A stretch of DNA of 5,509 nt from an uncultured Neisseriaceae bacterium (GTDB lineage Bacteria; Pseudomonadota; Gammaproteobacteria; Burkholderiales; UBA11063): NCBI GenBank assembly GCA_937952895.1, contig CALFYC010000042.1, forward strand, positions 1-5,509, written 5' to 3'. Position numbers and translations under genes: made by a program. The notes beneath the pieces were generated by a model. The model was given only the letters and a program-made list of their open reading frames with translations. It was not told the DNA's origin and searched no databases. This document shows, piece by piece, positions 1 through 5,509 of this stretch. Positions within the stretch are counted from its first letter, which is position 1, and every line of letters begins with the position of its first letter.

Positions 1-154
1 CCTTTAGATCTATTTAATAAATTGAGCTTTATGGGGCCTGAGATATAAATGATGCTCTATCAACCTACGCCTATCATTAACAATAACGCTGAGTCAGCTC
101 AAAAGCATTCAAGGACTGCAAGCATACGATTTTCTTAAATGGATAAACAAATAA
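1..154 (+). pseudogene. Remnant of an IS481/InsO-type transposase C-terminus
   Basis: No intact reading frame exists here, but two consecutive plus-strand frames read like the end of an IS481-family DDE transposase. Positions 42-77 give DINDALSTYAYH, similar to the family's stretch before the HYN motif. After a frame change near 78-92, positions 92-154 give SQLKSIQGLQAYDFLKW and a stop at 152-154. I know the family pattern as roughly AKRLKTLKGLTPYEFICKxW. Stops and frame changes show that it is dead. The family normally runs about 25 residues beyond the YEF motif, so the 3' end may be lost or may run into the region now read as the end of ppiD. No terminal inverted repeat could be defined. 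The start lies outside the window. Recognition rests on a short remembered motif, so the family assignment is moderate at best. Confidence 0.45.
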
Positions 155-157
155 GTT

Positions 158-697
158 TTAGAAATTCTCAAAAACGAAAGGTTTCTCCACAATATTGTAT
201 TGAACAATAAAATTCTTATCAAATAACGATGAATCAAAATATGAACCTTTGAAAAAATCTAAAAATTCAGTTAATAAAATTTGTTGTTTTATATCTTCTT
301 GAAACTGCTCAGCACTAATCATTCGCTGAGATAAAAACTCTTCATATTTTTTTAAATCAAATTGGCCATTCGTTTGAAAAGCTGGAATTTTTGCAATTTC
401 TTGTTGTAATTGGTCTTTAGTAACAGTTAAACGATTATCTTCAAAACTATTAAGTAATAATTGGCGATTAATTAAACCAAATAATACTTGCATTTTATCA
501 TTATTTTGTTGTTGTTCTTGGTTCATTGCTTGATCTAAATCTTTAGAATATATTTTATGACTACCAACTTTAGCCAAATAACCATCATCGCCAGACATGC
601 CTAGATAACCACCAATCCCCCATACCACAAATGATGCAATTACAGCAATCATTATCCATTTGACTAATTTTTGATTTTTATCAACTAGATGAAACAT
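158..697 (-). CDS. ppiD: Truncated PpiD/SurA_N-type periplasmic folding factor
   Basis: This 179-residue protein matches the N-terminal part of PpiD, the inner-membrane-anchored periplasmic chaperone and peptidyl-prolyl isomerase-like protein that helps newly exported outer-membrane proteins fold. A short basic N-terminus (MFHLVDKNQKLVK) is followed by one membrane segment at about residues 14-34 and then the SurA_N-like helical region from about 40. The characteristic IPAFQTNGQFDLKKYEEFL lies at 104-122. Full-length family members have about 600 residues, with a parvulin (rotamase) domain and a long C-terminal part; all of that is missing here. The frame ends right beside a decayed transposase, so the gene was probably cut by an insertion, and its last few residues may be encoded by element DNA. 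It is the last gene of the operon, 41 nt after rnr. The start follows only a weak purine stretch (TGGAAA). A membrane-anchored fragment could still be made, but isomerase activity is not expected. Confidence 0.8.
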   Translation of the reverse strand: MFHLVDKNQKLVKWIMIAVIASFVVWGIGGYLGMSGDDGYLAKVGSHKIYSKDLDQAMNQEQQQNNDKMQVLFGLINRQLLLNSFEDNRLTVTKDQLQQEIAKIPAFQTNGQFDLKKYEEFLSQRMISAEQFQEDIKQQILLTEFLDFFKGSYFDSSLFDKNFIVQYNIVEKPFVFENF

Positions 698-738
698 TCT
701 AATATTTCCATTAAAAAATAGTTTAGTTTAACCCTTAA

Positions 739-2679
739 TTATACAATAAGTTGAAAATCAATAAATAGTTTTACCATATCAACTCCAATAATTTTTACTT
801 TTACCATTTGCCCCATAACAAATTTAAGCCCTGTTTTCTTACCAATTAATGCTTGAGCCTTATTATCAAATACAAAATAATCCTCACCTAACTGTGTTAC
901 ATGAACTAAGCCATCTAACAATAAATCTGGTAAATACACAAATATTCCAAAATTGACAATTGAAGTAATATTACCTATAAATTCACTTCCAATATGAGTT
1001 TTGGCGTACTGACATTTATAGAAACTATCCATCTTACGATCTAAATCTTCAGCTCTTCTTTCAGTAAATGAGGATTGCTCACCCATCTTCTCTAAAGGAT
1101 GACTAAAGTTATAAGTGGTTTTAGCAATAATTGCTTTAGCAACCCTATGAACTAATAAATCTGGATAACGTCGAATTGGAGATGTAAAATGTAAATAATG
1201 CTTATAACTTAAACCAAAATGGCCAATATTTTTGGCTGAATAAATTGCTAGTGGCAATGAACGTAAAACTGACTGCTCAATTGCTACAAAATTTTCTGAA
1301 TATCTAACTTGATGCAACAGGTCACTATAATGGTGTGGTTCTAACTGCTCATATTTAATATCAAATTTAATTGCCAATGAGTTTAAATATGTCTTTAAAT
1401 TAGCAAATTTTTCTTCAGTTGGTTTATCATGGACTCTAAATAATCCCCCATGACCATTAGTTAATAAAAAATCCGCCACACACACATTTGCAGCCAACAT
1501 ACATTCTTCAATAAGTTTATGCGCTTCTAAACGAACTCGTGGTTTGATATTTTCCACTTCACCTAAATCGTTAAAGATAAAAACAGGTTCTATCGAATCA
1601 AAATCAATTGCTCCTCGAATTTCTCTTGCATTTGAGAGTGCTTTAAAACTTAAATATAAAGCTGAAATATTTTCTACCAATGAACTTGGAACTAAAGTTA
1701 AATTATTTATCCACTCTTCAACCCCCTCATAGGTAAGTCGAGCATTTGAGTGAATTACACCATTAAATACTTTATATTCTAAAATTTCACCAGATTGATT
1801 AATTTTCATCTGACAACACATCACTAGACGATCAACATTTGGATTTAATGAGCATAAGCCATTAGATAGTTTTTCAGGTAGCATTGGAATTACACGCTTA
1901 GGAAAATAAACTGACGTACCACGTAAATAAGCATCTCGCTCCAATGCTGTACCATCATTTACATAATGAGCTACATCTGCAATTGCAACATATAAATTAA
2001 ATACGTTATCCTTGAGTTCACAATAAACAGCATCATCAAAATCCTTAGCATCAGATCCATCAATTGTTACAAAAGGTAAATTTCTTAAATCCACTCGATT
2101 AGCAATTTCTTTGGGATTAACCACTTCAGGTATCGAATCAGTTTCCTTAATCGCTCCATGTGAAAACTCTACCGGCAACATAGCATCTTTAATTAAATCA
2201 GCTAAATATGATTCATCGTCATCAGATTTACCTACGTTATTTGCTAATAATACCTCAAATGCTGGATTATCTGAATCTGGAAATTTAGTTATAATGGTAT
2301 TAAAAACTTCATCACGATCAATTTTAAAATTAATATCTGACTTAATAATAACCAAATAATCCCCAAATTTCTGATCTCTAACTTTTAATAAATATCGATC
2401 TTTATATCTCTGAATTGAACCCACCAAGTTAGCAGTATGTCGCTTAATGATTTGACTAATAAAACTAATAGTCTTTTTGCTTGAACCTTGTTGTTTAACA
2501 CTAACTTCAACTTCGTCTTTGTCTAACGCAAAATCTTCTAAATCAGGAGCAATTTCAAATTTTTGCCCAGTTTTTTTATCTGTAGCAATACCGCCCATCC
2601 CATTTTTATTTTTAGAATAGTCGCATATATGAGTACTTATAATTTTAGTTTTATTAAAACTTGGTTTATTATCTGACAT
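739..2679 (-). CDS. rnr: Ribonuclease R (3'-5' exoribonuclease), short form
   Basis: This is an RNase II/RNB-family hydrolytic 3'-5' exoribonuclease of 646 residues that degrades structured RNA, including damaged rRNA and mRNA. Cold-shock-like domains occupy about residues 20-165, the RNB catalytic domain about 196-515 and an S1 RNA-binding domain about 562-642. The active-site motif TIDGSDAKDFDDAVYCE (205-221) supplies the four metal-binding aspartates D207, D213, D215 and D216. The family signature HFTSPIRRYPDLLVHR is at 497-512. VDLRNLPFVTIDG and the S1 motif DGLVHV (589-594) are RNase R-like, which argues against RNase II despite the similar length. The usual N-terminal helix-turn-helix of about 80 residues is absent: an in-frame stop lies eight codons upstream of this ATG (2701-2703), so no longer start is possible. 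The lysine-rich C-terminal tail is also absent. The start lies 7 nt after the folD stop, suggesting coupled translation, with only a weak AAGAA ribosome-binding site. Confidence 0.94.
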   Translation of the reverse strand: MSDNKPSFNKTKIISTHICDYSKNKNGMGGIATDKKTGQKFEIAPDLEDFALDKDEVEVSVKQQGSSKKTISFISQIIKRHTANLVGSIQRYKDRYLLKVRDQKFGDYLVIIKSDINFKIDRDEVFNTIITKFPDSDNPAFEVLLANNVGKSDDDESYLADLIKDAMLPVEFSHGAIKETDSIPEVVNPKEIANRVDLRNLPFVTIDGSDAKDFDDAVYCELKDNVFNLYVAIADVAHYVNDGTALERDAYLRGTSVYFPKRVIPMLPEKLSNGLCSLNPNVDRLVMCCQMKINQSGEILEYKVFNGVIHSNARLTYEGVEEWINNLTLVPSSLVENISALYLSFKALSNAREIRGAIDFDSIEPVFIFNDLGEVENIKPRVRLEAHKLIEECMLAANVCVADFLLTNGHGGLFRVHDKPTEEKFANLKTYLNSLAIKFDIKYEQLEPHHYSDLLHQVRYSENFVAIEQSVLRSLPLAIYSAKNIGHFGLSYKHYLHFTSPIRRYPDLLVHRVAKAIIAKTTYNFSHPLEKMGEQSSFTERRAEDLDRKMDSFYKCQYAKTHIGSEFIGNITSIVNFGIFVYLPDLLLDGLVHVTQLGEDYFVFDNKAQALIGKKTGLKFVMGQMVKVKIIGVDMVKLFIDFQLIV

Positions 2680-2686
2680 ACAATTC

Positions 2687-3544
2687 TTAATTCTTATTAT
2701 TTAAATTATAACAAAAGAGGGTATTTTTCATAAGCATAGCAATTGTCATTAAGCCAACCCCACCTGGTACTGGAGTAATATATCTAACTTTATCAATTAC
2801 ACTGCTAAAATCCACATCTCCACATAAACTTCCATCATCCAAGCGGTTAATCCCAACATCAATTACAATTGCACCATCTTTAACCCAATTAGCTTTAAGT
2901 AATTTCGGCACACCAACTGCTGCAATTAAAATATCTGCACTACTTGCTAATTCTACTACATTACGTGTTTTACTATTACAAACCGTAATTGTTGCTCCAC
3001 GATTCAAAAGTTCCAATGCCATTGGTCGCCCAACTATATTAGATGATCCAATAACTATTGCATGTAAACCTTTAAATTCAATATTAAGGGTGTCTAACAT
3101 ATACATAATGCCGTGTGGAGTACAAGGGCAAATTGTTGGGTCTTTTAAAGTCAAAGAACCCATATTATAGCGATGAAAACCATCTACATCTTTATTCGGG
3201 CTAATACTATCAATAACTAATTTACTGGATAAGTGACTAGGTAATGGAAGTTGCACTAAAATACCATCTACTTCTCTATTATTATTTAATGTATCGATTA
3301 ATTTTAACAACTCATCTTGACCAACATTATCTGGCAGCTTAAATTCTTGCGAATTAATTCCAACTTTCACACATGTCATTTTTTTATTTCTTACATAAAC
3401 TTCTGAAGCTGGATTATTACCCACAAGCACTACAGCTAATGTTGGAACACGTTTATTTGATGATATGATAGATTTAATTTCATAATTTACTTCATTTAAT
3501 AGTCTCTCTGCTATTAATTTACCACTTAAAAGTTTATTTGACAT
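2687..3544 (-). CDS. folD: Bifunctional methylenetetrahydrofolate dehydrogenase/cyclohydrolase FolD
   Basis: FolD is a cytosolic enzyme that oxidises 5,10-methylene-THF with NADP+ to methenyl-THF and hydrolyses this to 10-formyl-THF, feeding purine and formyl-Met-tRNA synthesis. The 285-residue length is normal. Known active-site residues are visible: Y50 and K54 in YVRNKKM, Q98 in GILVQLPLP (94-102) and D121 in NKDVDGFH. The Rossmann dinucleotide site is VIGSSNIVGRPMALELL (164-180), and AIVIDVGINR follows at 225-234. The C-terminal signature reads PGGVGLMTIAML (260-271), where the family almost always has PGGVGPMT, so L265 replaces a highly conserved proline; the codon is TTA. The gene starts 16 nt after the reductase stop, with a reasonable AAAGG ribosome-binding site about 8 nt before the ATG, and it ends 7 nt before rnr. 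Nothing else suggests loss of function. Confidence 0.96.
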   Translation of the reverse strand: MSNKLLSGKLIAERLLNEVNYEIKSIISSNKRVPTLAVVLVGNNPASEVYVRNKKMTCVKVGINSQEFKLPDNVGQDELLKLIDTLNNNREVDGILVQLPLPSHLSSKLVIDSISPNKDVDGFHRYNMGSLTLKDPTICPCTPHGIMYMLDTLNIEFKGLHAIVIGSSNIVGRPMALELLNRGATITVCNSKTRNVVELASSADILIAAVGVPKLLKANWVKDGAIVIDVGINRLDDGSLCGDVDFSSVIDKVRYITPVPGGVGLMTIAMLMKNTLFCYNLNNKN

Positions 3545-3560
3545 TTATATAACCTTTATT

Positions 3561-4553
3561 TTATTCAACCGGTACAATTGCAGGAGTAAATACATCAGAT
3601 AGGAAATTTATTCTATCTAAGTTAAGTTGGCTCGTTGCAATCGTATAAATACTTTCAATCATATTACGATTTCCACATGCATAAACTTCATAACTACTTA
3701 AATTATCATGATCTTTTAATATGGCGTCAGTTACATAACCACTATAAAAACCAGATTGTTGCTCTTTAGATAAACACAGCTTAACACTTAAATTCAATTT
3801 TGCTTTGGCATTATTTAAAAATTCAAGCATATAAAAATCACTTATTGTTTGATTGCCCCAATAAAAGTATATTTGTTTATTTGAATTAGTATATATCATT
3901 TCTTCTAATAAAGCTTTGATGGGAGCAAAACCTGTTCCAGTGCATACAAAAATTGCTGGATTTTGAGTATTACGTAACCCAAAATTACCCAAAGGACCTT
4001 TAAATCTTAATAAACTATCTATTTTTAATTCATTTAAGACAAATTCAGAAAATACTCCACCAGAATAGTATTTAATATGTAATTCTATTTCATTGGTACC
4101 ATATGCATTAGCAATTGAATAACTACGATTTTTGTCTTTCAAAATAATTTCAATATATTGACCTGCATGAAATTTAAAATCTAATTGAGAGGGTAATTTT
4201 AATTTTAAAATTATTGTATCACTTATTCGTTCAATTAAACTAACCTTTGAGGGTAATACTCGAATTGATAAGTTATTAAGTAAATTAGGAATTTCAAGTT
4301 CAATATCATTAAGCGCATATGCTCTACAAAGCAAAGTATACCCTTCGTGAATTTCAACATCACTTAAAATATTTGCTCTATATGTAGCTAATTTTACATT
4401 ACCAGATAATATTTTACACTTACAGGCACCACAATCACCATCTTTACAACCATGGGGTAAATTAAGCTTATTTCTAATTCCTGCATCTAATATAGTTTCA
4501 TTATCATTCACAATAAATTCATTATTTGATGGCTTAATAATGATTTGGGGCAT
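3561..4553 (-). CDS. 2Fe-2S ferredoxin/FAD-NAD(P)H reductase (CDP-6-deoxy-glucoseen reductase-like)
   Basis: This 330-residue flavoprotein joins an N-terminal plant-type [2Fe-2S] ferredoxin domain (about 1-90) to a ferredoxin-NADP reductase-type module (about 97-330). The cluster ligands are C36, C41 and C44 in HGCKDGDCGACKC and C76 in TLLCRA. The FAD-binding motif RSYSIAN is at 143-149. The nicotinamide-binding loop CTGTGFAPIKALLEE is at 204-218. YWG (231-233), YACGNRNMI (291-299) and the C-terminal FLSDVF (317-322) fit the family. Such proteins pass electrons from NAD(P)H via FAD and the iron-sulfur cluster to an acceptor. They are often annotated in betaproteobacteria as CDP-6-deoxy-delta-3,4-glucoseen reductase, after the sugar-biosynthesis enzyme AscD/RfbI, but no deoxysugar genes are nearby and the real acceptor is unknown. 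An oxygenase reductase subunit is another possibility, but no oxygenase gene is in view. It is the first gene of the operon, with AGGA 11 nt before its ATG. Confidence 0.9.
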   Translation of the reverse strand: MPQIIIKPSNNEFIVNDNETILDAGIRNKLNLPHGCKDGDCGACKCKILSGNVKLATYRANILSDVEIHEGYTLLCRAYALNDIELEIPNLLNNLSIRVLPSKVSLIERISDTIILKLKLPSQLDFKFHAGQYIEIILKDKNRSYSIANAYGTNEIELHIKYYSGGVFSEFVLNELKIDSLLRFKGPLGNFGLRNTQNPAIFVCTGTGFAPIKALLEEMIYTNSNKQIYFYWGNQTISDFYMLEFLNNAKAKLNLSVKLCLSKEQQSGFYSGYVTDAILKDHDNLSSYEVYACGNRNMIESIYTIATSQLNLDRINFLSDVFTPAIVPVE

Positions 4554-4585
4554 AAATAATTATTTCCTAAATAACCGAATTTAGT

Positions 4586-4614
4586 ATTATAACATAAATA
4601 TATTCTATTCCCAA
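4586..4614 (-). promoter_or_regulatory. Sigma-70-type promoter with extended -10, upstream of the reductase-folD-rnr-ppiD operon
   Basis: Read on the minus strand, TTGGGA (4614-4609) and a perfect TATAAT (4591-4586) are separated by 17 nt. The -10 box is preceded by TG one base upstream (TGTTATAAT), an extended -10 element. Transcription would start near 4579, giving a leader of about 25 nt before the reductase ATG, with AGGA as ribosome-binding site. Chance TATAAT matches are common in DNA this AT-rich, but the combined spacing, -35 and TG element in the right place make this the best promoter in the window. Confidence 0.7.
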
Positions 4615-4631
4615 TTAGAGCTTCACGGATT

Positions 4632-4700
4632 GGTTGTGTATCAGTTTCAGAAATCTATATTTTATTATCAAAGGATTATCATTCAAACTGAGACACTACC
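4632..4700. repeat. Imperfect 18-bp inverted repeat pair, MITE-like or IS-end pair
   Basis: The left arm (4632-4649) reads GGTTGTGTATCAGTTTCA. The reverse complement of the right arm (4700-4683) reads GGTAGTGTCTCAGTTTGA. They agree at 15 of 18 positions and face each other across 33 nt. They contain more G and C than the surroundings and look like insertion-sequence termini rather than a terminator, since no T-run follows either arm. No clear target-site duplication is visible. The pair could be a miniature element, two abutting IS ends, or the left end of the neighbouring IS30 remnant plus a second element. It sits just upstream of the operon promoter. Confidence 0.5.
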
Positions 4701-4746
4701 TCCAGATTTAGTTACAGCTCATTTCCTCAAATTTAGGCTCTTAGAA

Positions 4747-4764
4747 TTAAAATTATAATTTTAA
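4747..4764. repeat. Perfect 18-bp AT-only palindrome
   Basis: TTAAAATTATAATTTTAA is its own reverse complement. It is loosely bracketed by GGCT (4736-4739) and AGCC (4764-4767), giving an imperfect longer inverted repeat. It lies between the 4632-4700 repeat pair and the recognisable part of the IS30 pseudogene. It could be a binding site, a cruciform or a chance product of extreme AT content. No function can be assigned. Confidence 0.35.
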
Positions 4765-4778
4765 GCCACACAAATTGA

Positions 4779-5397
4779 AAAGTAAAATGGAAGAAAATTA
4801 ATAATTTAATAAATCAATTAGATCTTGGTTGGTTACATGAGCAAGTTAGCGGGCGAATGAAACTTGAAATTAAGACAATTATATCAGCCAAGTCAATTTA
4901 TAGCTATGGTTGTGACAATAAAAGTAATGGTAGTAAATTATATAAAAATCTTCTTCATACAGTTAAAGTATATCGACATGATTTCTGTAATAAAAATAAA
5001 ATTTCGAATCGAGTTGGTATATCCAAAACACCAAACACCATGAACAAAAAACGCGCAAAAATGACTTTGAAAGATGTGAAGTGATAGGGTTAAAAATTGG
5101 AATAAACATTGCCTACTCACTTTAGTTCAAAAATCTATAGAAGACATTTACTCTTGATAATGGCACTAAATTCTTTAATCATCAAAATATAATAGCAATA
5201 TTTGCTGTAGCATCTTTTTTGCTCGAGCATATAAGTCTTGTAATCGTGACTTAAATGAACATAATAATGGATTAATTCAGAGCTTTTGACCCAAGATAAC
5301 CAACTTTGCGCATATCATTAATGATACAATTAATCATACCCATGTTTTACTTAATAAGCGCCCAAGAAAATGTCTTGGATATTCATATAATATAAGA
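4779..5397 (+). pseudogene. Decayed IS30-family transposase
   Basis: Three plus-strand frames in succession match the IS30 DDE transposase. Frame A (4779-5062) reads LGWLHEQVSGRMKLE, then SIYSYG, GSKLYKNL and ISNRVGI; the family has WSPEQISGRLKLE, SIYxYI, GGxLYKHLR and IxNRVxI. A shift near 5062 leads to frame B, DFERCEVIG (5063-5089, family GDWEADTVIG). After stops at 5123 and 5138 and an apparent deletion of roughly 25-30 codons comes KTFTLDNGTKFFNH (5141-5182), containing the second catalytic Asp. A shift at the T-run 5215-5220 leads to frame C, LNEHNNGLIQSF (5251-5286, with the catalytic Glu at 5257), a TGA at 5287 and LNKRPRKCLGY (5350-5382). The usual TPYEVF ending is missing. The N-terminal helix-turn-helix cannot be recognised upstream of about 4779. 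The ATG at 4857 is internal to the domain and not a real start. Confidence 0.88.
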
Positions 5398-5399
5398 TA

Positions 5400-5429
5400 A
5401 AGTAAGCTACTAAAATTAGTAGCTTACTT
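5400..5429 (-). terminator. Strong hairpin, probable intrinsic terminator of the gene entering from the right
   Basis: AAGTAAGCTACTA (5400-5412) and TAGTAGCTTACTT (5417-5429) are perfectly complementary over 13 bp around a 4-nt loop. On the minus strand the stem is followed by a U-rich stretch (TATCTTATA), and it lies 20 nt beyond the stop of the open frame at 5450-5509, the right place for a terminator. The plus-strand side is also fairly T-rich (ATTTATG), so it could act in both directions. It immediately follows the end of the IS30 remnant. Confidence 0.6.
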
Positions 5430-5449
5430 ATTTATGATCGTTATGTTTA

Positions 5450-5509
5450 TTATTGATTTATTAATTGAGGATAAGCTTGATCATACCTAGAATTTAAACC
5501 AAGCTGCCC
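5450..5509 (-). CDS. C-terminal end of an unidentified protein, cut by the window edge
   Basis: On the minus strand one frame is open from the window edge for 19 codons (GQLGLNSRYDQAYPQLINQ) and ends at a TAA at 5450-5452. The other two minus-strand frames contain early stops. A strong hairpin 20 nt further on supports a genuine gene end. The fragment is too short to name a family, and in such a short stretch an open frame alone is weak evidence. If real, the gene is co-directional with the operon but separated from it by about 900 nt of transposon debris. Confidence 0.4.
   Translation of the reverse strand, partial: GQLGLNSRYDQAYPQLINQ

Noticed and set aside
1544..1732. Plus-strand open frame inside rnr
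   Set aside because: It lies antisense to the conserved RNB domain, whose coding is certain, and has low-complexity Ser/Lys-rich content.
2111..2359. Plus-strand open frame inside rnr
   Set aside because: It lies antisense to the cold-shock and linker region of rnr, with no family resemblance.
739..2679. Calling this gene rnb (RNase II) because its length is about 644 residues
   Set aside because: The catalytic motif TIDGSDAKDFDDAVYCE, the VDLRNLP lead-in and the S1 region follow RNase R rather than RNase II.
4632..4700. Riboswitch, attenuator or intrinsic terminator formed by the inverted repeat
   Set aside because: It lies upstream of the predicted transcription start of the operon, has a long loop and has no T-run after either arm.
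4857..5084. 75-codon plus-strand frame as an independent small gene
   Set aside because: Its residues are an internal part of an IS30 transposase, and the similarity continues in frame upstream of the ATG (LGWLHEQVSGR). It is included in the pseudogene.
4938..5120. 60-codon minus-strand frame
   Set aside because: It lies antisense to the IS30 remnant, has no recognisable domain and no clear ribosome-binding site. Best explained as a shadow frame.
1..5509. CRISPR array, tRNA/rRNA genes or Neisseria-type DNA uptake sequences
   Set aside because: Read by eye, I found no regularly spaced direct repeats, no tRNA-like cloverleaf and no GCCGTCTGAA-type motif on either strand.

Overview
The window is very AT-rich and almost gene-saturated on the minus strand. 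Four co-directional genes, transcribed right to left, form one apparent operon: a two-domain ferredoxin/flavin reductase (4553-3561), folD (3544-2687), an RNase R homologue rnr (2679-739) and a shortened ppiD (697-158). The gaps are 16, 7 and 41 nt. A near-consensus extended -10 promoter lies just upstream of the reductase (4586-4614) and probably drives the unit. The PpiD N-terminus and the reductase resemble betaproteobacterial proteins, so I infer a low-GC betaproteobacterium, possibly Neisseriales-like. The placement is tentative and comes from remembered family patterns, not a search.

Both sides of the operon carry decayed insertion sequences. At the left end (about 1-154, plus strand) a short frameshifted stretch resembles the C-terminus of an IS481/InsO-type transposase. 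It abuts the point where ppiD stops after 179 codons, so ppiD was probably cut by this insertion. On the right (about 4779-5397, plus strand) lies a multiply frameshifted IS30-family transposase pseudogene, recognisable in three reading frames in succession. Between the operon promoter and this pseudogene sits a pair of imperfect 18-bp inverted repeats (4632-4649 / 4683-4700), like a tiny MITE or abutting IS ends, and then an AT-only palindrome (4747-4764).

At the far right, a 13-bp hairpin (5400-5429) lies 20 nt beyond the stop of a minus-strand open frame that enters from outside the window (5509-5450). This looks like the end and terminator of the next gene upstream.

The intact genes are housekeeping: one-carbon folate metabolism (FolD), RNA turnover (RNase R), electron transfer (reductase) and periplasmic protein folding (PpiD, probably non-functional as a full chaperone). 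I see no novel defence, CRISPR or biosynthetic system. The notable points are the old IS insertions at both operon edges, the RNase R lacking its usual N-terminal helix-turn-helix and C-terminal basic tail, the FolD signature substitution and the small inverted-repeat element.
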